NCBI RefSeq assembly: GCF_017654505.1
Contig: NC_054534.1
Span: 25,006,689-25,070,688, forward strand
DNA length: 64,000 nucleotides
Source of the DNA: Polyodon spathula
Taxonomy: Eukaryota; Chordata; Actinopteri; Acipenseriformes; Polyodontidae
Reading direction: 5' to 3'
In this document: piece after piece, positions 1 to 57,126 of the stretch
Position numbering within the stretch: the first letter of the stretch is position 1
Layout: the number at the start of each line of letters is the position of its first letter
Program-made: the position numbers and the translations under genes
Notes under the pieces: generated by a model
The model's database searches: none
What the model was told of the DNA's origin: nothing
Seen by the model: the letters and a program-made list of their open reading frames with translations, nothing else

Positions 1-551
1 TATGAATCATTTCTCTGTAATTCTCGGAACTAGTGGAATTAAATGTAATTAATAATTGATATTAATTAAAACGGCATTGTTAATTTTCTGTGGCAAGGGG
101 GCGATGACTAAGCTCAGCTGATTCTTAGGGGGCGTTGTTAAGAAGGTTGAGAAACACTGCTTTAGACATTCGGTCTCCTGCAAACACCTACAGCTAATCA
201 CATCAGTGCTCATTAAAATAAAAACCAAAAAAAAAAGCCATATCAACCACAATTGCTGGGAAGTTTATCAGTGGGCCGAGGGGCATTGATGCAAACGGCC
301 TATACTAAGCTTAAGCTTAAGGTAAACTGTATCAAGGTATTTAATATGCAAGAAGTATGAAAGCGGAATAAAACATGCAGTGCTTCTACATTAATTCACT
401 TGTTGGAGGGTAGTATATTTTTAATTGCATTTGAGGGCTCATCTACAGTTCTTGAACCATATATGCTAATAGTACGCAGCTCACGTATTAAAGTTAATTC
501 AATACAGATTTACATAACATTCTCTTAAGATCAAATAATCTACTGCCATAC
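1..551. other. FER intron following the second SH2 exon (partial)
   Basis: AT-rich intronic DNA. The only recognisable content is one hAT-like terminus at about 70-159. No other gene signal was seen. Confidence 0.7.
70..159. mobile_element. hAT-like element terminus
   Basis: Read on the minus strand it starts CAGTGTTTCTCAACC at 159, which matches the common hAT terminal repeat (CAGNGGTTCTCAACC type). It continues into a GC-richer stretch with CGCCCCC motifs. The other end was not found, so it is a fragment. Confidence 0.5.
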
Positions 552-44302
<43,751 letters not shown>

Positions 44303-45470
44303 TTTCTTTAAGGCACAAATCTCCACAAGGTACAGAGAGGTCCTTCAAGTCTGCATATCCTATTCTTTGGGGAACAAAAAGAAGGATGTTTTAACATTAT
44401 TTATAACTGCCAGTAGCTCAAAAAAACCTTTACTATATAATGTAAACTTGGATCACTTCTTCTCTGGCAGGTGTCACTTCTCTTTAGTAGGAACAATTAG
44501 ACACATTCTGAAAACGAGGCTGGGTGGCTTAGGGCACCAGCAATAAGATAAGGTTAGCTGTTCAACACATGGGTTAAGACATCAGCAAGAAGATCGATAA
44601 TCCAGTTACTTACTCAATAGTCACAAGCATGCAGTGCAAGTGAGTGGTCACATACCTGAAAATTCCCAGGCAGGTTACAATTAGCTGTCCCCGCATTCAC
44701 TAGCTACCAGTTCCAATAAATTCACAGTTGACAATTGAGATGCCAGGAACCAACAAAGTACAAGAAGCTTGATAACATGCAAACCCAACTGTGCAGCATT
44801 TTTTTTTTTTTTTAATGTGTAAAACAACCAGTGAGCAGTTTATCTGGAGTGCTGGGTACAAGCAACAATACAATCAGTGCACATATTACTCCTTAGTATG
44901 ACATATTATAAATTGTAATATTTAATTCTGATTATTAAACATTCCACAGTGCTTAGGTACAGAGACACAATAAACAGTAAACACTGCAAGGCGATTGCTT
45001 GCTTTCCGAGTGTGCTTCAGTATTAAAACAAGGGTTTTACTTTTGGTCTTCTAGCAAGCTACAATTGAGCAGCTTAAAGCTCTACTGTATTTACAGTCTC
45101 ACCAGCTGTTAATGAACGGCAAGTGCACCAGTGAATTAGCTGCAGGTTTATAACCACTGTGGAAATTTAATTAGGCGCTAAGCTCAGTAGTGCTGCACAA
45201 AAAAAAAAAAAAAAGGAAAAAACTACTGTACAGTGTTTTTAATATTTAAATCTGGCACAGAATCTTCCTCACAGAATACGCCACATTCAACTTAATAAAA
45301 GTAGACTCACAAACCACTCCTAGCACATCCACACAAACTAATACCGTCTAAGACTCTGATACAAATGATGCACACAGCCTACTGACAGATCGCACACATT
45401 ACAAACTGAGCAGCAGATAAGTTAACAATTCATACATTTCATTTAATATCGTCAGTAAACATTTGACTAA

Positions 45471-45501
<31 letters not shown>

Positions 45502-46273
45502 GAAAAAAAAAAGTGAAGTGACAAGACATGGGGCAGCAGCTAAATTAATGTATAAACTGTCCAGTTTTTGTCTGACACCATGCACTATTATGCATGAAGA
45601 AAAACAAGCAAAACCAAACAAAAAAATACAACAGTCACACCTTAACACAGAAGGCTAACTGAATTCATCCATAAGGAATTTTCTCTATGATAATATTTTG
45701 GAGTTAACCATGTTTCATCACATTTAAATCTTAAGTTTGTATATCTTCTTTTTAATCTTAATTTCTTCCTCACTAGCCCTGAAATCCACTGTGAGGACAA
45801 TCTGCTCTTCATAATCTCCCACACTTCTGACCTCTGCTTTCTCTGATGTAGTTGCTGCTGCTCCTCTATTGGGAGTTCATCTTTTCTATAAATCACTACA
45901 TTCTAGGACAGATTAATCTGTTTAAGACAATAAAAGAACATCACATTAGACTGCAACTGTCCTTTGGACCTGGAAGTTTAGAATAAAGTTCCCTCTTCCT
46001 GTGAAGAAACTGAAGTCCTCCTGCAAATACACTGCAGGTTCTCACTCAGCTGTATACAGTCTGTAATAAAGCACAATGCAATTTAACCAAGACAAAAAAA
46101 GAAATAAAGAATACAAACAGACAATGGTGTGATTGGATTCAGAGCTTATCCCTGTCTACTACTTAAGTACAGGCTCCTGTTGAAAACTAAGCCTGAATAA
46201 TAAACTTACAGCAGATTAATTACATCAGACTTGGGATACAAAACAAAGAAGTTTCCATAAAATAAACCCAGCA

Positions 46274-46276
<3 letters not shown>

Positions 46277-46310
<34 letters not shown>
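46277..46310 (+). repeat. C34 homopolymer
   Basis: 34 consecutive C. Read on the FER strand it is a G34 run. Confidence 0.95.
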
Positions 46311-46313
<3 letters not shown>

Positions 46314-47396
46314 AAAAGGAACTCTTAAAACAACACACAGTACAAAACAGCCATAGAGTTGGAGGTCTACCAGTTTGCTGTCATCAAATGATATGCAACA
46401 CTGACAAATTTAAGAAAATTATACATAAATCAAAAAAGATTATAACATTTTTAAAAAATGAATACAACTGTCTATAATTAGTGTGAAAGAGTCAAGTGTA
46501 CACTTTTTCAGCAGTTACTAGATTCTGGCACAAAAAGGCTGGTGCTTAAAGGGCTTTATTTTGTATGGTGCACTGCTTCTGAAATCTGCTTTCCTCTGAT
46601 CAGAAGTCAAGAGTGTAAAACATATACAGCAGAAAAGAAAATCCATACTTGAAACAGTAGAAAACACTGGTATTATCAAATTAGACGATTGTGGTTTTTT
46701 TATGTCACTATATGAGGGATTGTACAGAAGCTCTCTTATTTTGAAAACTCAATGTTGGTAGGTATGTCGAATACAATGTTTCTATTTAACAGTTGGATTC
46801 AACAACTTGAAAATAAATTGAGTAATTATTGATATATTTCCTGATATTCGGTCAAACAAGGTTTACATTATGAAGTTTCTCCATGGTTATTGCTATACAG
46901 TAAAACAATTGTAATACAGTAATTACAATGAATATTATTACAATTATTTAACAGCTGTTTAAAGTGCATAATAATACACTTAATATTTACTGCTATCTTT
47001 TTTCACGACTTACCTTAACAATATATTACACGCTTGCAGTTCCATGAACCTTGAACTAATTGATACAGGAAGAAAGGGTTTTATAAATTGCAATATGAGC
47101 AAACAATATGCACTGGACACAGGAAGTGGGTTTCTATACTTTTGCCTGAGCACTTTACAATATCTTCATGCAAACTACTAACACTGCTTTCACCCTGCAC
47201 CTTACTGTGGTTCTGAGTGTGCACTGAGGCAAGACTAACTAACTAATCCATCAAATTTTGCTCAAGTCTGAAGACAGTATGTCTACTCATCTGAATTCTT
47301 GTTTGTTATTGCCACATCCCCAGGTAAACCAAATTTAGATTGGTTGGGTTAATTTAAACATTTGAGAACACATATTGTTCAGGAAAACACTTGTTA

Positions 47397-47400
<4 letters not shown>

Positions 47401-47469
<69 letters not shown>

Positions 47470-47507
47470 TATATATATAGATATATATATATATATATAT
47501 ATATATA
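47401..47507. repeat. (TA)n microsatellite
   Basis: About 50 TA units with two GATATATATA interruptions. Confidence 0.97.
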
Positions 47508-48310
47508 ATCCCAAAGACCCTGGTTAAGGTCACACACTTAAAAATAGAACAGAATTTACTGTAGTCTTTTAAAAATAAAAATTATTCATTTTATTAAAGC
47601 ATGTTTTTACTAACACAAGCAAACAAAAAAAAGAATAGTAGCTGAATGTCTCAATTGTTGAGAACTAATGTAAATTGTACAATTTAGAGATGTTTGTAAA
47701 TTGCTAAATGACTTGATTATAATTGAATTGGTATGTGTATGCGTTATGGACCGATGCAGAAATTGGGTAGTTTGCGAAGTGCCCAGCTGTGGTGGACAGA
47801 TGCCGAATTAGCATCAAAGTTTATGTTATTTTGAGCAATGGAACTCAACAAAATACCAACCCATAGGTTATACCATGGATTAGATATGGGGTTGGGGGTC
47901 AGAATAAAATACAGCAATGTTTTATTGTATTCTTATTGCAGTAATGCATACAGATCTCAGTGCAGAGTTGCTTCGTTTGAATGAGAGCTCATAAAACAGG
48001 CAAAGATACGGAAGCTCAGCCATGTAAAAAGGAGTTCAAATCTACCACATCATGCTTTTAAACTTTACTCTAACCTCTATATCAATTTAAATACACATGG
48101 CAATGGGTGGCTCTAGTGCACCTTTTGCTTAAAAGGCAAGAGAGATAATTTACTCTCTCACTCTCTATTAGTAGTATACTGTATCTGTTAGAAATCTTTC
48201 TTTGCCATCGGCCCGGGAGGCTGTGGGTACTTCACAAACTGCCCTGGCATTTCGGCATCGGTCCATAACATATATAAGTAACTAGCGCTATAACTGAAAT
48301 CACTGTTAAT

Positions 48311-48341
48311 CTGATGAAGACCTGTTGTGTTGAAACGCATA
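48311..48341 (+). other. Degenerate hammerhead-like motif
   Basis: CTGATGAAGACCTGTTGTGTTGAAACGC split as CTGATGA, a weak stem-loop (GAC/GTT) and GAAAC. This is the conserved order of a hammerhead ribozyme core, as seen in relics of Penelope-like elements. The stems are poor, so it is probably inactive. Confidence 0.35.
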
Positions 48342-49356
48342 GTTCTACCATTCTTTTGTTTGTTTGCTCATTTTAGAAAAACATCTTTTAACTAATAACA
48401 TGAAGAAGACTGCAGTTTTAGAAGACTACAGTAAATCCTGTCCTATTTTTGAGTGTGTGACCAATTAGTCTCTGTGACTTCAATCTACAAACTAAGGTTG
48501 GTGTATCTATCTGAGAAGTGAGCGTAAGCCCAAACAGACTTTCTTTTGTTTTAATATACAATTGTCAATTGTACAATTGTCTTATATGGTCGGCACCTCA
48601 TTGTGGTTAAGCATTGCAGTGCACAGTTAAGCATTTCTTTTTTTCTAATTTATATATAAATTATATATATGATAATGCTGTGTTTCATTGCTTGAAGACT
48701 AGTCTGGCTGGTGTAGAGTGCTGTGCTAAATGTGATGGAAAATAATAGCAAAAAACTGGTACAGCTTTCCATTTCCTTATAAAGGCTGCTGTCCATGTAT
48801 AAGTGCAGTACCACAGTGCTGTTCTACAATCTAGGCATTTTTTGTTTTACCATTAAAAAAGGGAAGCCGATAATCCATTTGTGGTAATCGAACAGCTGGA
48901 GTTGTTCATTTTACAGCCTACTGACATGACACTCCATATGCTACAACAGGGATTTTACAAGAGGTGCTTAACCACCCACACACTGTATGTTATAAACATG
49001 ACTGTAACAGATAATTATTTAAGTACAGCAAGTGGCAGTAGAAATGATTCAGACTTGGCCAAAACAAACTGGCAAGCATTGTTTACATTAATGAATGAAC
49101 TACTCAGACAGCATTAGTGAAGCTGAGGTACATGCAAGGATTTAACACTGCACTACAAGGACTATAAGATAGCAAGGCACACAATAATCACGATAATTTA
49201 AAGTGTAATCCGCAAATTAGACTGATACAAAATGTGAATGTGCAGATGTGTTCATACAAACACATAGTTGTGAATCTGCAGTACTGTCCCAAAGAAAGCT
49301 GGTATGCTCCTGATTAATTCTGTCACATACTTTACATGACTGTTCACCTTATAGAG

Positions 49357-49500
49357 CAGTGGTTTTCAACCTTTTCATCTCAAGTACCAGCGTTTCCAGC
49401 AGGGACCACCAGGTGTACCAGTAACGATGTGCAATCTTAAAGGGCTGCTGTAATAATGAGAACTAGCCCATTACAACCAGGAGATCATTTCCAAAAAGCT
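49357..49500 (+). mobile_element. hAT-like element terminus
   Basis: Begins CAGTGGTTTTCAACCTTTTC, a classic hAT end, with a CTCAAGTACCAG continuation. The inner part could extend to about 49800 but no certain transposase motif was seen. Confidence 0.5.
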
Positions 49501-50272
49501 ACATTAACCAAACCAGCATTGAAAGACCATCGTAAGATCTACGTTTAGGAAATGCAGTGTTCCCCGAACAGCATCATATCCAGTAGCTCTTGAACTTCTA
49601 TTTGAGTTCACGAGTGGTCCGAGGTAATCATGAAATATTTGTGCAAAACACAATAGCTCTGTCGGAGTAACATATCTGCCCAATTGACTTTTCAGTTTGC
49701 CAAATACTATCCCCAATGCTCCGAAATTATGGAAATCCCTTCCCGTGTCGATTAGGGATGCTGTGTCAGTGAATAGCCTACTTTTAATTCATGTCTAAAA
49801 CCATTGTTGGTTAGAATGGCATTCTGTTTATCCCGACTGGATTTTATGTTATATTTACAAAATTAAATACATCACAAAAAGCACATTGTCATATATTTTT
49901 ATTAGCACCATATGAGAGCTACATTTAGTGAATGGAGTTGTTTTGCTTGTTTTTACTGCAATCAAGTAAGCTGCAGTAAATAGTACACCTCCTAATTACA
50001 GTCCCAAGTATTTCTGTGAGTTCTGGTTTCACATTTTTTTGAAATGGTCATTCGTTTTTCATCAGGGAAATCCAGTGGGTGTATTTCCTGACTCCCCTCA
50101 CATGAGATTATGTCATAAACGTGACTGAGGCGAGTCACTGAAATTTGACACCAAATCAAATTAGCCTCCTTCTTGACCTTCTCAGGATCCTTCACTTTAT
50201 GAAGCCTAATCAACATGTACCATATGTTGAACTTCACAGCAGTCCAAAATACCAAAAACTACGAAAACACCC

Positions 50273-50681
50273 TGTGGCAGAGTAGAGCTCTGCCCTGTAT
50301 AGATTGGCAGGGATAAATTCCCCTACCTTCCTGGGTTTATTGTGTTCAGGTGGCTGGGGTTGATTGGAGTAATTAAAGATCAATCAACACCCAGCCACCT
50401 GAAATAAAAGGAGGCCTCAGCTTCCCATTAGGAAGAGGAGGGAGTTGAGGAAGCAAGCTGGTGTTTGTGCTTGCTATTTTTTGGTTTTTGTATTTTCTGA
50501 TCCAATGAAGGCATCGCGCAGCCTGGAAACCTTTATTTTGCTTTGTTTTGTTATTTGTATATAAATACATTTGTTTTGGCCCTGGTGCCCTTTTATTTTG
50601 TATTTATTTGTGAATAAAAGTATTATTTTTTTTGAACTGCCGTCTGTCTCTGGGCCTCTATCCACTCGCCAGCCTGTCACA
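50273..50681 (+). mobile_element. Solo LTR of a Ty3/gypsy-type retrotransposon (409 bp)
   Basis: Starts TGTGGCAGAGTAGAGCTCTG and ends CTCGCCAGCCTGTCACA. The flanking 5-mers CACCC and CACCT agree in four of five bases. GTATATAAATAC near 50557 and GAATAAAAG near 50611 are possible TATA and polyadenylation signals. No coding part follows. Confidence 0.8.
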
Positions 50682-51312
50682 CACCTATACAATATTTCCA
50701 TTACACACATTCATTATGAGAAAGAATCACTTGAGAATTACTGTTATTTATTCAACAGTATAGTGCTAATATTGATGCATATTGTACATAACACAGGTAA
50801 AACATACAGAATATAAAATGTTTGCACAACTACAGTTTACTGCATCCCTATGTAAAACAAACAAACAAACAAACAAATGTGAACTGTTACTACGTCAATT
50901 TGCAGAAAATAGGCTTAAAGAGTTTCCTCATCTGACTAAAACAGCATGCCACGAATAGATAAAAGGCAACTTCCATTGTTTAAAATAAATACACAAATAG
51001 TATTATTTTGGCAGATTTTTATCCCCCCCCCCCCAAGATTTTACTTTCGTTAAACAACATTTGGTTCAATACACTCAGATCACATTGCATTTGTAAAATG
51101 CAGTTATTTTTCAGTATAATAAGTAAAATAAATAAATAACAAAAATAAACACCTTTGTTGATACCATCCAAGACATGCAGGGGCGATAGGTAGAACAGTC
51201 ATGAAAATGGCATGCAAGGCATTTATTAACTAACTAACACCGGGCTGCAAGCGATGGGAATAAAAAACAAACAAAAATACTGCTCAGAGTTATTGTTGTG
51301 ATCTTAGTATAG

Positions 51313-51640
51313 CCCTAGGGCTGGCGCTAGGATTTACTGGGCCCTGGTGCAAGAGTGTGAAGTCGCCCCCCCCCCCCCCCCCCAAAAAAAAAAAAAAAAA
51401 ATAATAATTAAATATAATTGTTGAATTCAACATCAGTTTCTTTAGCTGCACAGGTTTATGTTTCATGATTTCAACTCTTAGCTCTTTGGTATAAAGGTCA
51501 GGCCAAGTAGCTGGATCATAAAAATCACATAAAGGTGCCTGACTGGGTACCAGGGTTACAGTCCATGATTCAGTACCTTGCATTTGCTGCTGGCTCAACT
51601 GTATTTTTCGTGCGACGAGGTTGACAATTCCGCTGCAGGA
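51313..51640 (-). mobile_element. hAT (ZMYM/TTF-finger type) transposon fragment
   Basis: A minus-strand frame reads CDFYDPATWPDLYTKELRVE followed by IMKHKPVQLKKL. It resembles the DP-x-W-P-x(n)-LR-x(2)-(I/L)-x(3)-(G/K)P-x-Q pattern at the N-terminus of TTF-finger hAT transposases. The plus strand at 51313 reads CCCTAGGGCTGGCGCTAGGA, like the terminus of that group. A C18A18 run lies between. Short and decayed. Confidence 0.4.
51366..51401. repeat. C18A18 homopolymer junction
   Basis: 18 C followed directly by 18 A, inside the hAT fragment. Confidence 0.95.
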
Positions 51641-53099
51641 CTATACTTCCATCTGCTGTTATCCTCCCACTTTTAAACCATTTACTGTACACTTTTTTTT
51701 AAGCATTTTCTGCTGTTTTTTGGGAAATTTCTATCTGTACTTTCTGCTCTTTTCGCTATGAACAACCGACTTCTGTTTTGATGGCACATTCGATACACAA
51801 CTGTAGAAAAGTTAGCTTACTTTTTTAATCGACACTGACCTATTATAAATTTTCATGCCGAGTCCTGCCTACATTGCCCTGACTTCATAATGTGTGGTTA
51901 GACTGACCACTGGGAGAAGTTTTTGGTTTTTGTTTTATAGCCCTTCATTAATTAGTTTCTTTATTTAAAGTTTCCAGTGCAATGTTAATGGCACATGTGC
52001 AATACACAAACCTTCTGTATTTTTATTTTTTGCTATTCTTGTTCTACATTTGTTAAATGCAACTATTCATTTTAAGCTATACTTTTGCACAACAATACTT
52101 GCACACATTTGGTCACCACCACAACTGTTGCAAGAAATCCACTTACTAGTACTTATACACAGTGATTCAGAAGTCACTGAACAAATCAGATGAAGACATT
52201 AACACATAACTATAGTTACAGATTAAACATGTCCACTTGTCCATTGAGGTGTTTTTTGGAGGGTTGCATTGGATAAGGTGAAATACTAAAACATTATAAT
52301 TTTAACCCTAGAACTAAAATCCTCAGCCGATTTTCCTCCCTCACCTAAAATCAATGCCGCAAACAGGGTTCAAACCATGCTTGCATGGCTCCCCTTTCCC
52401 GTTTTTACCAGGTGACACTGGGGAACTTTTTAAATCATAACCAGATGATCACATTTACTATAGAACAATTTCAGACATATTAGTTTTCCCAAAGAGTTTG
52501 TAAAGCAAGTGTTTTTTTTGTTTTTTTTAATAAAGCTCCTTATCCAAACCACATGTTTTATGGTCTGATACATAGCGGACTGAGGCAGAACTAAAGTCTG
52601 GTGTCAGAGATATTTTCTATACAACAGTTGAGTGCCCAATGAAAATGGCAGATTTCATAATCTCACTTTGCTCTCTGACATGTACTGTACATATATATGA
52701 AAAAAGAAAATAAATGTGGTTCTGGTTCCCATAAATGTTGTTCCTTCAAGGGAAGTATGCAGAACTGTGCCTTGAGCATGCTGCACTCAGTGACTGACCT
52801 CTTTTACAGTGGATATGTAACAGAATGTCTGACAGGATTTCTAAGGCAAACACTTGTCTACCAATTAGGGATTCTACTGTCTCTATTCTCTCTAATTATC
52901 ACTAAAATGAAAACAGTGAAACCAAATCATGATAACAAGAAACTCAGCTAATCATAAAAAAAGCTGAAAGTTAAACCAACAGTTTTTTTCTGTTTGTTTT
53001 TTTTTTTAATGACATTGGATGAAATTAACTAAAGCTCCACTGTCAGATTAAGTGCCTCTGCAAGTCTAAGTTTTCTTACACATTTTAATGTATTACTAA

Positions 53100-53440
53100 G
53101 ATTACCAACCATTTTTTGTGCTCATTAATTTCACTGTGTAATTTAGTGCTACTCAAACACTAGGCACGATGGCACTGGTTGCAGTCTGCCTGGAAGGTTG
53201 CAGGAGAGTTAAGCTCACAGCTCTAGAGACATATCTCAATTCTGACCTGAAAACCATCTGCTATTAAACACAGACTCACAACTGTGCTGAATTATGTAGT
53301 GAATTTGTATTGTGGACTAATGTACTGGAGCTAGGTTGAGACCAACTAAATCATTTCAACCTGTGACCTGTTAGTTTTAAACCCAGAGTTGAAACACATG
53401 ATGTGTTAGTAAATGAACCTTCTGTGCCACTGAGCCCCTA
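53100..53440 (-). mobile_element. Possible degenerate tRNA-derived SINE
   Basis: On the minus strand GGGGCTCAGTGGCACAGAAG contains a box A-like TGGCACAGAAGG, with a weak box B-like GGTTTAAAACT about 45 bases on. The remaining part matches nothing I recognise. Support is weak. Confidence 0.3.
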
Positions 53441-55039
53441 GCTGCCTGCCTTCTCCAAGTTCCCTAAAGTAACACTAAGCATGAAGGTAGAGTAAGTAGC
53501 AAGAAATATAACAAGACAAGGCCTGTAAGAATATATTTCTATTTAGTTACAGAAGTAATATCCATTAAAAGTCCAATAAGCTTTTAACTTGGGAGGGGGT
53601 TAGGGCTGGGGAGCACTTAGAGAATCAAAATTCAAATACAAATAAAAAAGAAAATAAGGAGCATTTCAAAATTCATCGTCAATAATATGTTATGTCAAAC
53701 TGCTTGATACTGCTTAGTGTATTTCTTGCACTCATTTATATTAGCTTGTTAAATGAATAGGGTCCATGGAACCATCGCTTATCCTCTATAACTTCTTTAC
53801 AACTGTTCTACCTGTTTACTCTTCTAGTTTTTGTCTTATTGCTCTAACTGAGGCGTAAACGACTGTCATACAATTAAGTTCTTACAGTGGGAGTTCAGCT
53901 AAACAAGGATTTGCTGTGAACTGTAAAACCAACGTGTAGGGGTATATCAATATGAATACTGTAATACAAGTGGAATTTCAATGGAATGTTCATTATTAAA
54001 ACAGCTATAGTAGTTTAACCTTCAGGTCTCTAAACAATTTAGCTAACTAACCCTTTTTTTACCATTACGGTGCTGCTCAGAGTTCGATTTCACATATTGT
54101 CATGTTAGTGTTAGGTGCATTTCTGCATCAACTTCTAAGCGGACTATACTGCTACAGATGTTTAATTACACAACCCCTTGCAATTTACAAACACATTACA
54201 ACCCCCTGCAACCAATGCCAGAGGTTTAATGAATACCTGGTTTGTGCTGAACTGAAGGCAAAGGATTATTTGTGTCAAAGACGTTAGTGTCTAAAGTTAA
54301 AAGGCTGAAGCATTTTTACATTATGTTCCATGTACTGAATTCAATCATAACATAGGTAGGTACACATACTATGTACATATTATATACTCAGAGTTTCCTT
54401 GTGTTACAAACAAACACGTGCAATGGTTCTCAAAGAAATGTACTGTCTATTGTGTTTACAGACATTTACTGGCAAGCACAGGTCAGCCTCTCCCTCTCTT
54501 TTTTTCAGTGTAACTAGTACAGAAGTAGGTATGGTAAGCCTTGTGCAAATTGTAAGCAACATAAAAAAAATAATGTTACATGTGCATTACATATTGTATG
54601 TACAAAATACTGCTTTACTCTTTGAAAACATACACCTGTAGCACCACACCTGAACAGGCAACAAGATACTGTTGATATATTGATATGAAAACATTAGTGG
54701 TTAAGGGAAAACGAAATATGTTTGACAGGTTTTGCTTACAGAAGTACTTTCTTCACACTATTTAATATAATACAGAAATAGGTTATCCCGTGAGTTAGTT
54801 CCACAAATATGCTACCGGAGTACCATAACAAACCTTGATGAACTTCGAAATGTGTTCGGTAAAAGAAACTGATGCATTTAAAACTATCTTCCGTACAGTC
54901 AATGTAAACATTTTAAAAAAGCAACCGCTTGGTTTTCTGTCACTCTGACATGGGAATGCTGTACTGTACGTATGTATGCATGTGTGTGTGTGTGTGTGTG
55001 TGGGTGGAACCCACACTTAATTGACCTGGCGAGAAGTCC

Positions 55040-56220
55040 AGGCTAGCTCTGTACAGTACCAGCGATTTCTGTGCCGCCTCTCAAGCAGCCCCATCTTAAC
55101 ATGGCGACTACAAAAACAATCGAAGCTCTAGCGATGCACGGGACGGATACATCAATATAACACTGCTGTGGCAAAATAAACAAATAAATAAAAACAATAA
55201 CACAAACTTAAACATCAGCGACACTGTAACGCCCTCGGCGTTGTCAGTGTTCTATTATTATGCGAAACACGAAAAACAGCACACGGACACGAATAAATTA
55301 TTTTTTTTTCCTTCACGAAAAGTAGGGTTTACACTATAATACAAATAACCAATTATTATATACAGCACAATACCACCCCCTCATCATCCCCAAAAATAGT
55401 TTTCTAGTTTGAACTTTATACGATACGTTTTTGTTTGTTTGTTTTTTTTGTTTGTTTTTTTTTTTTTTTTTTTTTTTTTTAATTCGGCTATTTACATAAA
55501 GAAATCTATAATTAAAAGATTTGACCAATGTTACATTTTCTATATGGTGCTTCACAGGACATAAAGAGCAAGTCTAGCGTTGCGGTAAAGATTTTCTTTG
55601 TTTCTTATCTTATTTTATCGATTGTACTGAGTGGACGAGCTCTGTGCAAAGTTGCTACCCCTACAACTAGCTTACTCTTTCAAACACACACACACACACA
55701 CACGACACAAATACCATCAACTTGTGTTTACCACATTATTAGCGAACAAGAACTCCGATATTAGTACTGCTGCCTACCTCTCAGGCTCCTTAAAATTCAG
55801 GTATTGGGAATCATTGCCCGGTCGGTCCAGTTCTCTTGTAATGTCGGAGCATCGATGGACGCTCGATTCAAAACATAAAAGCACTGCTAACTACTACAAG
55901 AAAAAAAAAAATCCGAGACAGTTTTATGTCAATGCTACTTTTTCCTTATGCGTTTTATTTGCTGTAGTTTTCTTGTTTTATAGTAGAATGTACGTGTGTT
56001 TCCGGGCGGTTTGTGTTAATTTGGTTGGTATCCTTTTTTTTTTCTGTGTCTGTGAGTCCCGCAGTCAGGATTCGGGAGGAGTTTCCGCTTTGGAACTGCT
56101 CGCCTTCTCTCCAAAGGCTAATGACGTTCACGGCATAGGCCGGTGAAGTACTACACAATACTAAGTTCGACATAGAAACAGGCAGAACCCCGCCGGTCCT
56201 GGATACGGCGAGTCGATGGA
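55040..56220. promoter_or_regulatory. CpG-dense region, candidate FER promoter and first exon
   Basis: CpG dinucleotides are much denser here than in the flanking AT-rich sequence: about 16 in 55040-55290 and several dozen more in 55556-56220. The region contains AACATGGCGAC near 55099 (YY1-like) and TGACGTTCA near 56122 (CRE-like). On the minus strand a possible donor, GAG followed by GTAGGC, ends near 55777. It lies upstream of the FER 5' UTR exon, so it is the likely site of FER transcription start. The first exon cannot be drawn from sequence alone. Confidence 0.4.
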
Positions 56221-57094
56221 ACAGCAGGTTGTGACCAGTAAGTGGTTAGGTAGGAAAGTTAATAAGACTGCCACAATATTTCAGGCAAGTCTTCCCCAGA
56301 GGCATGAGGTGCCTACTTCTTATAGTGGAAAATGTGTCACAAGTTCCTTGTTTTTTCTGTTGATATTTCGATTTCAATTTACATTTACTATTGGTGAAGC
56401 CCATTATGTTCAGCCACAGCACTTTGTTCCGTTTCTTGCACAAAGGGAAAAATACAAATAGCTTCAAGCTAATTAAGTCTTCTTAGGACTTTATCATAAC
56501 AAGTTATTGAGCGTATCAGAACCCACCTGCCCTGTCTTTACATCTACATATAGCTTAAGAAGCACATACTAAGTTGTGGTGAAACCTGTGCATAACATTT
56601 ATTGGGGATAGCAGAATCAGGGAGTGTATCGATCCATGTGTTTGTAAGTCACAGTTACATTTTATATACAGCCAGTGCATGTTGATATACTGTATGTCAC
56701 CAACATACTTCATTTAAACCTTCAAACCATTATTTAATTTAATTTAGGAAAAAAAAAAAAGTGGTGCAGACTTTTTACAAGAGCAAAATCTTTCTTATTG
56801 TAGCCCAGTGCTGTGTGTGTCATATCTCAGTAATCACTGATCTGTGTCATGTCTCACACCCAAGATCAAATGATCAAGTTGAAGAGAGAAATGGGACTCC
56901 ACAACTCACCACCACAAAGTGCACAAATCTGAAGGGTGCTTAAGCATCTGTCTAATTCTATTCAATACAGGGTTTAGAGTAAAGGCATGACTCAATCTGT
57001 AGGGAACATGCTTGTACAATGACCAGCAGCTCCCTGTGGGTAACACAATGGTCCCGCTCAGGTTTACTGTGGGACTGATTGAAATAGGCTATCT

Positions 57095-57126
57095 CTCTCT
57101 CTCTCTCTCGCTCTCTCGCTCTCTCT
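57095..57126. repeat. (CT)n tract inside the RNase H relic
   Basis: CT units with CG interruptions. On the minus strand they read as an Arg-Glu run in the open frame, which is not native to RNase H. Confidence 0.9.

Larger units (their letters stand above)
44303..55039. other. Probable first intron and 5' UTR exon of FER
   Basis: The first 60 bases next to 44302 are 5' UTR. The rest is AT-rich DNA with an A-rich run (45475-45512), a C34 run, a long TA array, an LTR, two hAT-like fragments and a (GT)n tract near 54981-55001. No other coding exon was recognised. Confidence 0.6.

Noticed and set aside
44303..44326. Upstream in-frame ATG giving FER an eight-residue extension
   Set aside because: The family begins at MGFG, and the downstream ATG has the better context.
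45642..45896. Charged 84-codon minus-strand frame upstream of the FER start
   Set aside because: It looked like a possible upstream exon, but it has no good splice sites and does not resemble FER or another protein I know.
55631..56146. 171-codon open frame on the plus strand in the CpG-dense block
   Set aside because: It contains translated CA and A runs and no recognisable domain; length is expected by chance in GC-richer DNA.
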